From Acidimicrobiaceae bacterium (lineage in GTDB: Bacteria; Actinomycetota; Acidimicrobiia; Acidimicrobiales; Salinilacustritrichaceae): DNA of 5,567 nucleotides. The notes under the pieces are model-generated. The model saw only the letters and a program-made list of their open reading frames with translations. It was not told where the DNA came from and made no database searches. Where the stretch lies: contig DMTU01000276.1 in NCBI GenBank assembly GCA_003476595.1, forward strand, positions 10,025-15,591, written 5' to 3'. A program made the position numbers and the translations under genes. Below are positions 1 to 5,278 of this stretch, piece after piece. Position 1 is the stretch's first letter; each line of letters opens with the position of its first letter.

Positions 1-185
1 AGCCCCTCGGACAGGTAGCTCGGGATCTCCTGCGGGCGCAGGATCCGGACCTCGTCGATGCGGGGGTCGTCGACCGACGCCTTGTAGTCGACGCTGCTCG
101 ATCGGTTCACCTGGAGGTCCGCGTCGGCGAACAGCTCCATCGTGGCCTTCTCGAGCGATCCCTTGGGCAGCACCAGCTTCAGCAC
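1..185 (-). CDS. hisG: ATP phosphoribosyltransferase HisG (N-terminal part, cut by window edge)
   Basis: HisG condenses ATP with PRPP to give phosphoribosyl-ATP, the first and feedback-inhibited step of histidine synthesis in the cytoplasm. Only the first 61 residues are visible; the gene continues past base 1. I translated them from the reverse complement. They begin (M)LKLVLPKGSLEKATMELF, with the PKGS(L) nucleotide-binding start typical of the family, followed by DDPRIDEVRILRPQEIP, characteristic of actinobacterial HisG. The GTG at 185 is chosen because the family starts within a few residues of the LPKGSL motif and no better start lies upstream. There is no Shine-Dalgarno sequence, but a TAGCCT box ends 7 nt before the GTG, so the mRNA may be leaderless. 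It lies 57 bp downstream of ribH. No hisE lies between them, although hisE often precedes hisG in actinobacteria. The family call is secure; regulation is inferred. Confidence 0.93.
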   Translation of the reverse strand, partial: MLKLVLPKGSLEKATMELFADADLQVNRSSSVDYKASVDDPRIDEVRILRPQEIPSYLSEG

Positions 186-192
186 GCCGGCG

Positions 193-198
193 AGGCTA
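193..198 (-). promoter_or_regulatory. Candidate -10 box for hisG
   Basis: The minus strand reads GTAGCCTCGCCGGC directly before the hisG GTG. TAGCCT fits the actinobacterial TANNNT -10 pattern and is followed by 7 nt and then the start codon, so transcription could begin at or next to the G of GTG. No convincing -35 hexamer is visible 17-19 nt upstream. It resembles the boxes before ribD and ribBA (GTANNCTCG). Six-base matches are weak evidence alone; position and similarity to the other two are what support it. Confidence 0.4.
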
Positions 199-242
199 CG
201 GGGGCCCCGGAACGACGGCCGAATCCGTTCGATCGTGCCGTT

Positions 243-725
243 TCAGTGGCGCTGGGCGAGGCGGGCCATCTCCACGGCCACGAGCGCGGCTTCCTCGCCG
301 ACGTTGTGGCCGCCGGGGCCCTGCGAGCGGGCCAGGGCCTGCTCGGCGTTCTCCACCGTGACCAGGCCGAACGCGATGGGGACGCCGGTCTCGAGCTGCA
401 CCTGCTGCACGCCGCTGGCGGCACCCTCCGAGACGAGCTCGTAGTGGGTGGTCTCGCCGCGGATGACCGCGCCGATGGTGACGATGGCGTCGACCTCGCC
501 GGAGCGGGCCAGGATCCGGCACGCCATGGGGATCTCGAAGGAGCCGGGCACCGTCTCGATCACGATGTCGTCGAAGGGGATGCCGAGGTGGAGCAGGCCG
601 CGCTCGACGCCGGCGCAGAGCCGTTCGACGATCTCGGCGTTCCACCGCGAGCGGACCAGCCCGATCCGCAGGCCGACGCCGTCGAGGTCCTCGGGGACCT
701 GCGCCCGGTCGTCCCCACTAGCCAT
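243..725 (-). CDS. ribH: 6,7-dimethyl-8-ribityllumazine synthase (RibH)
   Basis: RibH condenses the RibD-derived ribitylaminopyrimidine with 3,4-dihydroxy-2-butanone 4-phosphate from RibBA to give lumazine, the substrate of riboflavin synthase. At 160 residues it has the usual length of this single-domain enzyme, which forms pentamers or 60-mer capsids. The pyrimidine-binding RSRWN is at residues 25-29 and VPGSFEIP at 59-66. The phosphate loop and catalytic histidine lie in GAVIRGETTHYE (85-96, His94), and the ENAEQA helix is at 125-130. Arg133 matches the phosphate-binding Arg127 of Bacillus subtilis LS, but Asn141 stands where that enzyme has Lys135. The ATG at 725 is the first start in frame and gives a normal-length N terminus. 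It has no Shine-Dalgarno; the bases before it are pyrimidine-rich (CCTCCTC). No promoter-like box was found in the 108-bp gap after ribBA, so co-transcription with ribBA is likely. Confidence 0.96.
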   Translation of the reverse strand: MASGDDRAQVPEDLDGVGLRIGLVRSRWNAEIVERLCAGVERGLLHLGIPFDDIVIETVPGSFEIPMACRILARSGEVDAIVTIGAVIRGETTHYELVSEGAASGVQQVQLETGVPIAFGLVTVENAEQALARSQGPGGHNVGEEAALVAVEMARLAQRH

Positions 726-800
726 GACGAAGAGGAGGATCGGCAGCGAGGTCGCCGTCGGGAGCGCCAGCGAGCAGGCGACAGCGTTCCGAGGCTCGAA

Positions 801-816
801 CGGCCCCCTGGGGCCG
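801..816. repeat. GC-rich inverted repeat in the ribBA-ribH spacer
   Basis: The sequence cggccc-cctg-gggccg is a perfect 6-bp stem with a 4-nt loop. On the minus-strand RNA it would form 18 nt after the ribBA stop and about 75 nt before the ribH start. It has no T-run, so it is not a standard intrinsic terminator. It could be an mRNA stability or processing element between the two genes, or chance in GC-rich DNA. Confidence 0.35.
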
Positions 817-833
817 GAGGCCGAGGTAGCGAA

Positions 834-2054
834 TCACAGCACGTCGTCCAGGCCCTCGAGGAGGTGCCCCATGCGCTCGCGCTTGGTCCGGAGGTACTTG
901 ATGTTCTCCGGGTTCGGCACCGACTCGATCGGGACCCGCTCGGTGATGGTGAGCCCGAAGCCCTCGAGCCCGCCCCGCTTGGACGGGTTGTTGGTGAGGA
1001 TCCGCATGGTGGTGACGCCGAGGTCGACCAGCATCTGGGCGCCGATGCCGTACTCGCGGGAGTCGATCGGCAAGCCGAGCGAGGTGTTGGCGTCCACGGT
1101 GTCCTGGCCCTGCTCCTGGAGGGAGTAGGCGCGGATCTTGTGGCCGATGCCGATGCCCCGGCCCTCGTGGCCGCGCAGGTACACGACCACGCCCTGGTCC
1201 TCGGCGGCGATCTGGGCCATGGCCTTGTGCAGCTGGGGGCCGCAGTCGCAGCGCAGGGATCCGAACGCGTCGCCGGTGAGGCACTCGCTGTGCACGCGGA
1301 CGAGGACGTCCTGCTCGCCGGCGACGTTGCCGCGCACCAGGGCGACGTGCTCCTCGCCGTCGAGGGTGGACTCGTAGACGTAGCAGGTGAAGTCGCCCCA
1401 CTCGGTGGGGATGCGGGCCTCGGCCACGCGCTTGACCAGCTTCTCGGTCTTGCGCCGGTAGCGGATCATGTCGGCGATGGAGATGAGGAGCAGGCCGTGC
1501 TTCTCGGCGAAGCGCTCCAGCTCGGGCACCCGCGCCATGTCCATCTTGTTCTCGTCGACGATCTCGCACAGCACGCCGGCCGGGTACAGGCCGGCCATGC
1601 GGGCGAGGTCGACGGCGGCCTCGGTGTGCCCGGCCCGCTTCAGCACGCCGCCCTCGCGGGCGATGAGCGGGTTGATGTGGCCGGGGCGGGCCAGGTCGAG
1701 CGGGCGGGTGCTCGGGTCGACCAGCGCCTTGATGGTGGCGGCGCGGTCGTGGGCCGAGATGCCGGTGGTGGTGCCCTGGCGGACGTCGACGGACACCGTG
1801 AACGCGGTGCGCATCGACTCGGTGTTCTCCCGGACCATCAGGTCGAGCTCGAGCTCGTGGGCCCGCTGCTCGGTGACCGGGGCGCAGATGTAGCCCGAGG
1901 TGTGGTGGAGGAAGAAGGCGATGGCCTCGGGCGTGGCGTACTCGGCCGCCATGATGAGGTCGCCCTCGTTCTCACGGTCCTCGTCGTCCACGACGACCAC
2001 GATCTCGCCGCGGCCGATGGCCGCGACGGCGTCTTCGATGGGTGCGAAGGGCAT
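834..2054 (-). CDS. ribBA: Bifunctional 3,4-dihydroxy-2-butanone 4-phosphate synthase / GTP cyclohydrolase II (RibBA)
   Basis: This 406-residue fusion supplies both precursors of riboflavin. The N-terminal RibB half (about 1-200) makes DHBP and formate from ribulose 5-phosphate. It shows the acidic metal/substrate loop [11 protein letters not shown] (23-33), HHTSGYIC (50-57), [11 protein letters not shown] (94-104) and the RPGHINPL...GHTEAAVDL region (123-150). The C-terminal RibA half (about 205-405) opens the GTP imidazole ring. It has the zinc ligands Cys258, Cys269 and Cys271 in the C-x10-C-x-C pattern, RGHEGRGIG (294-302), [10 protein letters not shown] (331-340) and TNNPSK (354-359). 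Both active sites look intact and the length is normal. The frame is open well upstream, but the ATG at 2054 is chosen because conserved sequence starts there and GGAAGGAG lies 4 nt before it. ribH follows after 108 bp. The upstream neighbour is on the opposite strand, so ribBA needs its own promoter. Confidence 0.97.
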   Translation of the reverse strand: MPFAPIEDAVAAIGRGEIVVVVDDEDRENEGDLIMAAEYATPEAIAFFLHHTSGYICAPVTEQRAHELELDLMVRENTESMRTAFTVSVDVRQGTTTGISAHDRAATIKALVDPSTRPLDLARPGHINPLIAREGGVLKRAGHTEAAVDLARMAGLYPAGVLCEIVDENKMDMARVPELERFAEKHGLLLISIADMIRYRRKTEKLVKRVAEARIPTEWGDFTCYVYESTLDGEEHVALVRGNVAGEQDVLVRVHSECLTGDAFGSLRCDCGPQLHKAMAQIAAEDQGVVVYLRGHEGRGIGIGHKIRAYSLQEQGQDTVDANTSLGLPIDSREYGIGAQMLVDLGVTTMRILTNNPSKRGGLEGFGLTITERVPIESVPNPENIKYLRTKRERMGHLLEGLDDVL

Positions 2055-2058
2055 TGCT

Positions 2059-2066
2059 CTCCTTCC
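2059..2066 (-). promoter_or_regulatory. Ribosome binding site of ribBA
   Basis: The minus strand reads GGAAGGAG-AGCA-ATG, a strong Shine-Dalgarno match. It fixes the ribBA start at 2054 and rules out the much longer open frame that would run over the opposite-strand gene. Confidence 0.8.
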
Positions 2067-2078
2067 GGGGGTGAGCCG

Positions 2079-2084
2079 AGCGTA
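2079..2084 (-). promoter_or_regulatory. Candidate -10 box for ribBA
   Basis: TACGCT (TANNNT type) sits in the block GTACGCTCGGC at 2085-2075, which is repeated exactly upstream of ribD at 4255-4245. Initiation 7 nt past the box would fall near A2072, giving a 5' leader of about 18 nt that carries the Shine-Dalgarno. The best -35-like hexamer, TTGGGT (2110-2105), is 20 bp upstream, longer than optimal. The region from 2055 to 2137 must also hold the promoter of the divergent plus-strand gene. Confidence 0.5.
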
Positions 2085-2126
2085 CCCGTGGCCCTGCGGC
2101 GGGCACCCAACGGGACCGACCGGGTA

Positions 2127-2131
2127 GAGGT
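2127..2131 (+). promoter_or_regulatory. Ribosome binding site of the embedded unknown gene
   Basis: GAGGT, followed by 6 nt and then ATG at 2138, matches the anti-Shine-Dalgarno. The overlapping TAGAGG (2125-2130), 7 nt before the ATG, could instead be a poor -10 box lacking the final T. Confidence 0.5.
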
Positions 2132-2137
2132 CCGGGC

Positions 2138-2629
2138 ATGAGCGCACCCGACGAGACGGGCGAGCCCGCCCGCTGGAACCCCACCGACCCCGAACCCTCC
2201 TGGCTGACCGCCGACCGGCGACCCGAGGGGGTCGACGACGCCACCGTCGAAGCCGTCGGCAAGCTGGGCGAGGCGATGGAGTGGGTGGAGCGGGCCCGTG
2301 GCCGGCTGTACGACTTCCACCAGATGATGGGCCACGCCGATCTGCTGGCCGGTGAGGCCGCCGAGCTGCTGCGGGCGTGCGGGCAGGACGGCCTCGCCGA
2401 CGACGTCGAGGAGCACCTGGTCGGCCGCAACGTGCTCGAGGGGCGGTGGACCTTCCAGATCGTCGAGGAGTTCGACGCCACCTACCACGCCACGTTCCGG
2501 GACGGCCTGCGCCACCTCGAGGACGAGCTGCTGGACGGCCGACCCCACGTGTTCGAGTCCGAGATGAAGGAGGACCGGCGGACCCGGGGCCGGCGCCACC
2601 ACGAGCAGCGCCCGCCGGAGGCCGGCTGA
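2138..2629 (+). CDS. Conserved-looking hypothetical protein embedded in the rib cluster
   Basis: The function of this 163-residue soluble protein is not recognised. It has no signal peptide or membrane segment. The first 35 residues are proline- and acid-rich and probably disordered. A predicted helical core follows, with distinctive stretches [18 protein letters not shown] (about 53-70), [18 protein letters not shown] (about 94-111) and [20 protein letters not shown] (about 133-152), ending in a basic tail. Similar short proteins occur in actinobacteria as far as I recall, but I cannot name a family. Coding is supported by a GAGGT ribosome binding site 6 nt before the ATG, by plausible protein composition, and by close packing between its neighbours. 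It diverges from ribBA (83 bp between starts) and converges on ribE (9 bp between stops). Its position splits the rib genes. A direct role in flavin metabolism is not shown by the sequence. Confidence 0.85.
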   Translation: MSAPDETGEPARWNPTDPEPSWLTADRRPEGVDDATVEAVGKLGEAMEWVERARGRLYDFHQMMGHADLLAGEAAELLRACGQDGLADDVEEHLVGRNVLEGRWTFQIVEEFDATYHATFRDGLRHLEDELLDGRPHVFESEMKEDRRTRGRRHHEQRPPEAG

Positions 2630-2638
2630 GCGCTCGGG

Positions 2639-3229
2639 TCAGGCGCCGACGTCGCGGTGCCACTCCAAGAGGCGCTCGACGTACTTGACCGTGACGTCGA
2701 CCTCCAGGTTGACGGCGTCGCCGGGTCCCTTGCGCCCGAGGGTGGTGACCTCGGCGGTGTGGGGGATGACGGTGACGGTGAAGCCGTCCTCGAGGACGTC
2801 GACCACCGTGAGGCTCACACCGTCGACGGTGACCGAGCCCTTCACGACCAGGTACCGCAGCAGGTCGATCGGCACGCGGACGCGCAGGTCGGGGACGGCC
2901 TCGACGATCTCGCCGACCGCGTCGACGTGGCCCTGCACGATGTGGCCGCCGAGGCGGTCCTGGGCGCGCACGGGGCGCTCCAGGTTCACCACGGTGCCCG
3001 ACGACGAGTCACCGAGGTTGGTCCGGCGCAGCGTCTCGTGGGACACGTCCGCCTCCCACCAGCCGCCGCGGTCGTCGGTCCCCATGGCGGTGACGGTGAG
3101 GCAGCAGCCGTTCACCGCGATGGAGTCGCCGATGGAGGCGTCCTCGAGCACGGTGTCGGCGCCGATGCGCAGCGTGGCGCCTTCGAAGGAGCGGATCTCG
3201 CCCAGCTCCTCCACGATGCCGGTGAACAT
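2639..3229 (-). CDS. ribE: Riboflavin synthase, alpha-chain type (RibE)
   Basis: This enzyme dismutates two lumazine molecules into riboflavin and the pyrimidine that RibH reuses, the last step of the pathway; it works as a trimer. The 196 residues form the usual tandem lumazine-binding barrels. The first has the invariant start [17 protein letters not shown] (39-47) and [10 protein letters not shown] (64-73). The second, from about 94, has [10 protein letters not shown] (94-103), [13 protein letters not shown] (130-142) and [11 protein letters not shown] (155-165). A trimerisation helix ends the protein. The ATG at 3229 is preferred over the adjacent GTG at 3232 because the family begins exactly at MFTGI and GAAGGGA lies 7 nt before it. 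The ribD stop and this start share one base (TGATG), so translation is probably coupled. The symbol follows the B. subtilis convention; in E. coli this gene is ribC. Confidence 0.96.
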   Translation of the reverse strand: MFTGIVEELGEIRSFEGATLRIGADTVLEDASIGDSIAVNGCCLTVTAMGTDDRGGWWEADVSHETLRRTNLGDSSSGTVVNLERPVRAQDRLGGHIVQGHVDAVGEIVEAVPDLRVRVPIDLLRYLVVKGSVTVDGVSLTVVDVLEDGFTVTVIPHTAEVTTLGRKGPGDAVNLEVDVTVKYVERLLEWHRDVGA

Positions 3230-4242
3230 CACGGGGTCCCTTCGGTGGTGGATCGGGGGTGCGGCAGGAGGTCGATGCGCAGATCGTCGCCGAGCGACGT
3301 CACGGACTCGATCCGACCGCGCCAGGCGTCCGCGATGGTGGCGGCACCGGCACCGCGGAACAAGCCGGGGGCGTCGTCACCGCCGAGCAGCGCCGGCGCG
3401 AGGTAGACGACGTAGCGGTCGACGAGGCCGGACCGGTGCAGGTCGCCCGCGACGGTGGCGCCGCCCTCGAACAGGACCTGGACGTGGCCGCGCGCGCCGA
3501 GGTCGTCGAGCAGCGCCTCGATCGGCCCGTCCCACTCGGTGCAGGGCCGCACCCGCGCGCCGTCAGGGACGTGGCCGAGGACGATGCGCTCGGGGTCGGG
3601 GCCGTCCGCATCTCGGGCGGTGAGCGTGGGATCGTCGTCGCGGACGGTGCCGGCGCCGACCACGATGCTGTCGCTCTCGGCCCGGAGCCGGTGGGCGTCG
3701 GCGCGGGCCACCGGCCCGGTGATCCACTGGCTGGTGCGGTCCGGCGCCGCGGTGCGCCCGTCCAGGGTGGCCGCCAGCTTCAGCACGACGTAGGGCCGAC
3801 CCGTGCGGCGCTGGTGCAGGTACGGGGCGAGCTGGCGCTCGACCAGGTCGGCGGCGCACCCCACGTCGACGGTGATCCCCGCCTGGCGGAGCCGCTCGGC
3901 GCCGGCGCCCCGCACCCGGGGGTCGGGATCGAGCACGGCGACGACGACGCGGGCGACCCCGGCCTCGACCAGGGCGTCAGCGCACGGCGCGGTGCGGCCG
4001 GTGTGGCTGCACGGCTCGAGGGTGACGTAGGCGGTGGCGCCCCTGGCCCGGTCCCCCGCAGCCTCCAGGGCCGCGACCTCGGCGTGGGCCTGGCCGGGTG
4101 GGCGGGTCGCGCCGGTGGCGACGAGCTCGCCGTCGGCCACGATCGTGCAGCCCACCCACGGGTTCGGGCGGGCGGTGGCCCGGACGTCGGCTGCCGCGGC
4201 GATCGCCGCCCGCATCCAGCCCTCGTCGGTCGCGTCAGCCAC
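3229..4242 (-). CDS. ribD: Bifunctional diaminohydroxyphosphoribosylaminopyrimidine deaminase / 5-amino-6-(5-phosphoribosylamino)uracil reductase (RibD)
   Basis: RibD carries out steps two and three on the GTP branch: zinc-dependent deamination of the pyrimidine, then NADPH reduction of the ribosyl chain. With a GTG start it has 337 residues. The N-terminal deaminase (about 5-140) holds RPNPWVGC (25-32), the zinc and catalytic pair in HAE (His53, Glu55) and EPCSHTGRTAPC with Cys78 and Cys87. DPDPRVRGAG follows at 105-114. The C-terminal reductase starts near 150 with RPYVVLKLAATLDGRTA (Lys155, Asp161), then SQWITGP, VGAGTVRDDDP, the FEGGATVAG cofactor loop and YLAPALLGG. The GTG at 4242 is preferred because homologous sequence begins at DEGWMRAA and a TACGCT box ends 6 nt upstream. 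An ATG at 4215 (328 residues) is the alternative, with GAGGG 4 nt before it. The open frame continues to 4440, but that part overlaps the divergent regulator and is not rib-like. It is the first gene of a ribD-ribE unit. Confidence 0.95.
   Translation of the reverse strand: MADATDEGWMRAAIAAAADVRATARPNPWVGCTIVADGELVATGATRPPGQAHAEVAALEAAGDRARGATAYVTLEPCSHTGRTAPCADALVEAGVARVVVAVLDPDPRVRGAGAERLRQAGITVDVGCAADLVERQLAPYLHQRRTGRPYVVLKLAATLDGRTAAPDRTSQWITGPVARADAHRLRAESDSIVVGAGTVRDDDPTLTARDADGPDPERIVLGHVPDGARVRPCTEWDGPIEALLDDLGARGHVQVLFEGGATVAGDLHRSGLVDRYVVYLAPALLGGDDAPGLFRGAGAATIADAWRGRIESVTSLGDDLRIDLLPHPRSTTEGTP
3237..3243 (-). promoter_or_regulatory. Ribosome binding site of ribE inside ribD
   Basis: GAAGGGA within the last ribD codons is 7 nt from the ribE ATG at 3229 but only 4 nt from the GTG at 3232. 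This spacing favours the ATG, in line with the family's MFTGIVEE N terminus. Confidence 0.6.
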
Positions 4243-4248
4243 CGGCCG

Positions 4249-4254
4249 AGCGTA
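4249..4254 (-). promoter_or_regulatory. Candidate -10 box for ribD, leaderless geometry
   Basis: TACGCT, then 6 nt (CGGCCG), then the GTG start at 4242. Initiation at the usual distance would fall on the first base of the start codon. The box lies in GTACGCTCGGC (4255-4245), identical to the block before ribBA. No -35 hexamer close to TTGACA is visible. If this promoter is right, there is no 5' leader and so no riboswitch for this unit. Confidence 0.5.
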
Positions 4255-4352
4255 CAAGCGCCCTCCGGGGCCACCCCATCCCCCGCCGACTTCGCCGATC
4301 TCGCCAGACTGTCCGGAGTCCGTCCGGGTCCGGCGGGCACGGGTGCGAGTGC

Positions 4353-4360
4353 GAGGGGAG
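4353..4360 (+). promoter_or_regulatory. Ribosome binding site of the receiver-domain gene
   Basis: GAGGGGAG precedes the ATG at 4364; the GAGG core is 7 nt from the start. It separates the true start from the open frame that continues upstream over ribD. Confidence 0.65.
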
Positions 4361-4363
4361 ACG

Positions 4364-5224
4364 ATGGCGCCGAGATCTGCGGTCGTGTGCGACGACGACC
4401 CGCTGCTGCGCTGCGTGCTGACGAGGGTCATCGGCCCCATCGGCTACGAGGTCTGTGCCGAGGCGGAGAGCCCCTCCGAGGCGCTGGAGGTCATCGACCG
4501 GGTCCACGCCGACGTCGTCGTGCTCGACCTCGCCCTGCGCGACGGCCGGGGCGAGGACCTGCTCCGCCACCTGGTCGCCGAGCGCCCGGAGACCAAGGTG
4601 GTGGTGTTCTCGTCCCACGTCGGGGATCTCGACGGCCTGCTCACCGCCGGTGCCACCGCCGTGGTGGAGAAGCCGGACTTCCCGGCCCTCGAGGTGGTCC
4701 TCGGCGACCTCGCCCACGGCGGCTCGCTCCGCCAGGACCTCCGCCGGCCGGTGGCCCGGCCGATACCGGCGCTCGACCCGCCGGATGCCCTCAGCCTCAG
4801 CGGGCTGGAGCCGTGGGCGTCGTTCCGCAAGGCGGCCGAGGGGATGCTCAGCGGCGACGCGGTGCTCGCCCTCGACCTCATCCCGACGGCCTCGGACTCG
4901 GGCAGCTGGGACCACGTGCTGCGCACCGATCACCGGCTCGCCCTCGCCCGGTGCGCGGCGTCGGTGCGCCGGGACCAGGACCGGGTGAGCCTGTCCCCCG
5001 ACGGGGTCCCGCTGCTGCTGGCGGTCGCCTCGCACCCGGAGGCGCCGGAGGCGGTGTTCTGCCGGATCCGGGAGGTGTGGGCCCGGGAGGTGGACCGCGG
5101 CACGCCCGTCGGCGTCTACGGCCACGTGCGCAAGGGCATGCCGGCCGGGACCATGCTCGATCACGCTGTGGAGGCCGTGCTCTTCGACGAGCCCACGCCG
5201 GACCATCCGCTGCGGATGATCTGA
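4364..5224 (+). CDS. Response-regulator receiver protein with a C-terminal degenerate GGDEF-like domain
   Basis: The 286-residue protein opens with a complete receiver domain (about 5-117). It has an acidic pocket at Asp10-12, the phosphorylation site Asp55 in VVVLDLALRDG, a Ser83/Ser84 switch position, and Lys103 in VVEKPDF. A linker of about 35 residues follows. Residues about 150-275 lack a helix-turn-helix and any recognised output motif. They do follow the layout of a GGDEF domain: LALDLIPTASDSGSWDHVL (168-186) resembles the first strand and following loop, ASVRRDQDRVSLSPDGV (199-215) resembles the region ending at the signature, and PVGVYGHV (248-255) and LDHAVEAVL (265-273) match the later strand and helix. 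SPDGV replaces GG(D/E)EF, so cyclase activity is unlikely. This alignment was made by eye and is inference; the receiver call is firm. No hybrid kinase or partner gene is visible. It diverges from ribD with 121 bp between starts. A link to riboflavin control is possible but unsupported. Confidence 0.88.
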   Translation: MAPRSAVVCDDDPLLRCVLTRVIGPIGYEVCAEAESPSEALEVIDRVHADVVVLDLALRDGRGEDLLRHLVAERPETKVVVFSSHVGDLDGLLTAGATAVVEKPDFPALEVVLGDLAHGGSLRQDLRRPVARPIPALDPPDALSLSGLEPWASFRKAAEGMLSGDAVLALDLIPTASDSGSWDHVLRTDHRLALARCAASVRRDQDRVSLSPDGVPLLLAVASHPEAPEAVFCRIREVWAREVDRGTPVGVYGHVRKGMPAGTMLDHAVEAVLFDEPTPDHPLRMI

Positions 5225-5230
5225 ACGGAC

Positions 5231-5264
5231 CGGGACGTCCCACACGCCTGCCGGGCGCGTCCCG
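5231..5264. terminator. Possible hairpin between convergent genes
   Basis: In the 54-bp gap between the two convergent stop codons, CGGGACG (5231-5237) is complementary to CGTCCCG (5258-5264), a 7-bp stem with a 20-nt loop. The first arm also lies in the palindrome gggacgtccc (5232-5241). It could work on both strands, but there is no T-tract, so a terminator role is speculative. Confidence 0.25.
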
Positions 5265-5278
5265 CGGCCCAGAACGGG

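Noticed and set aside
201..208. GGGGCCCC palindrome upstream of hisG as an operator
   Set aside because: Eight-base GC palindromes are common here, and there is no second copy near the other rib promoters.
246..2141. A 631-codon plus-strand open frame opposite ribH and ribBA
   Set aside because: It is antisense to two unmistakable enzymes, and its translation is a low-complexity run rich in D, V, L, G, A, H and E, as expected for the complement of GC-rich codons. No domain or start signal is seen.
2614..2626. Small hairpin gccgg-agg-ccggc at the end of the embedded unknown gene as a shared terminator
   Set aside because: It has only five pairs, lies inside the coding sequence and has no T-tract; such stems are frequent by chance at this G+C content.
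2055..2663. N-terminal extension of ribBA across the opposite-strand gene
   Set aside because: The strong Shine-Dalgarno and conserved N terminus fix the start at 2054; the extension is arginine/proline-rich antisense translation.
4243..4363. FMN riboswitch upstream of ribD
   Set aside because: None of the conserved RFN-element blocks could be recognised on the minus strand, and the -10 box lies against the start codon.
4243..4440. N-terminal extension of ribD upstream of the GTG at 4242
   Set aside because: The added 66 residues are low complexity, overlap the divergent gene, and lie outside the normal RibD start.
4235..5245. A 336-codon minus-strand open frame opposite the receiver gene
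   Set aside because: It is the complement of the receiver gene, with no conserved motif; the plus-strand reading has a complete receiver signature and a ribosome binding site.
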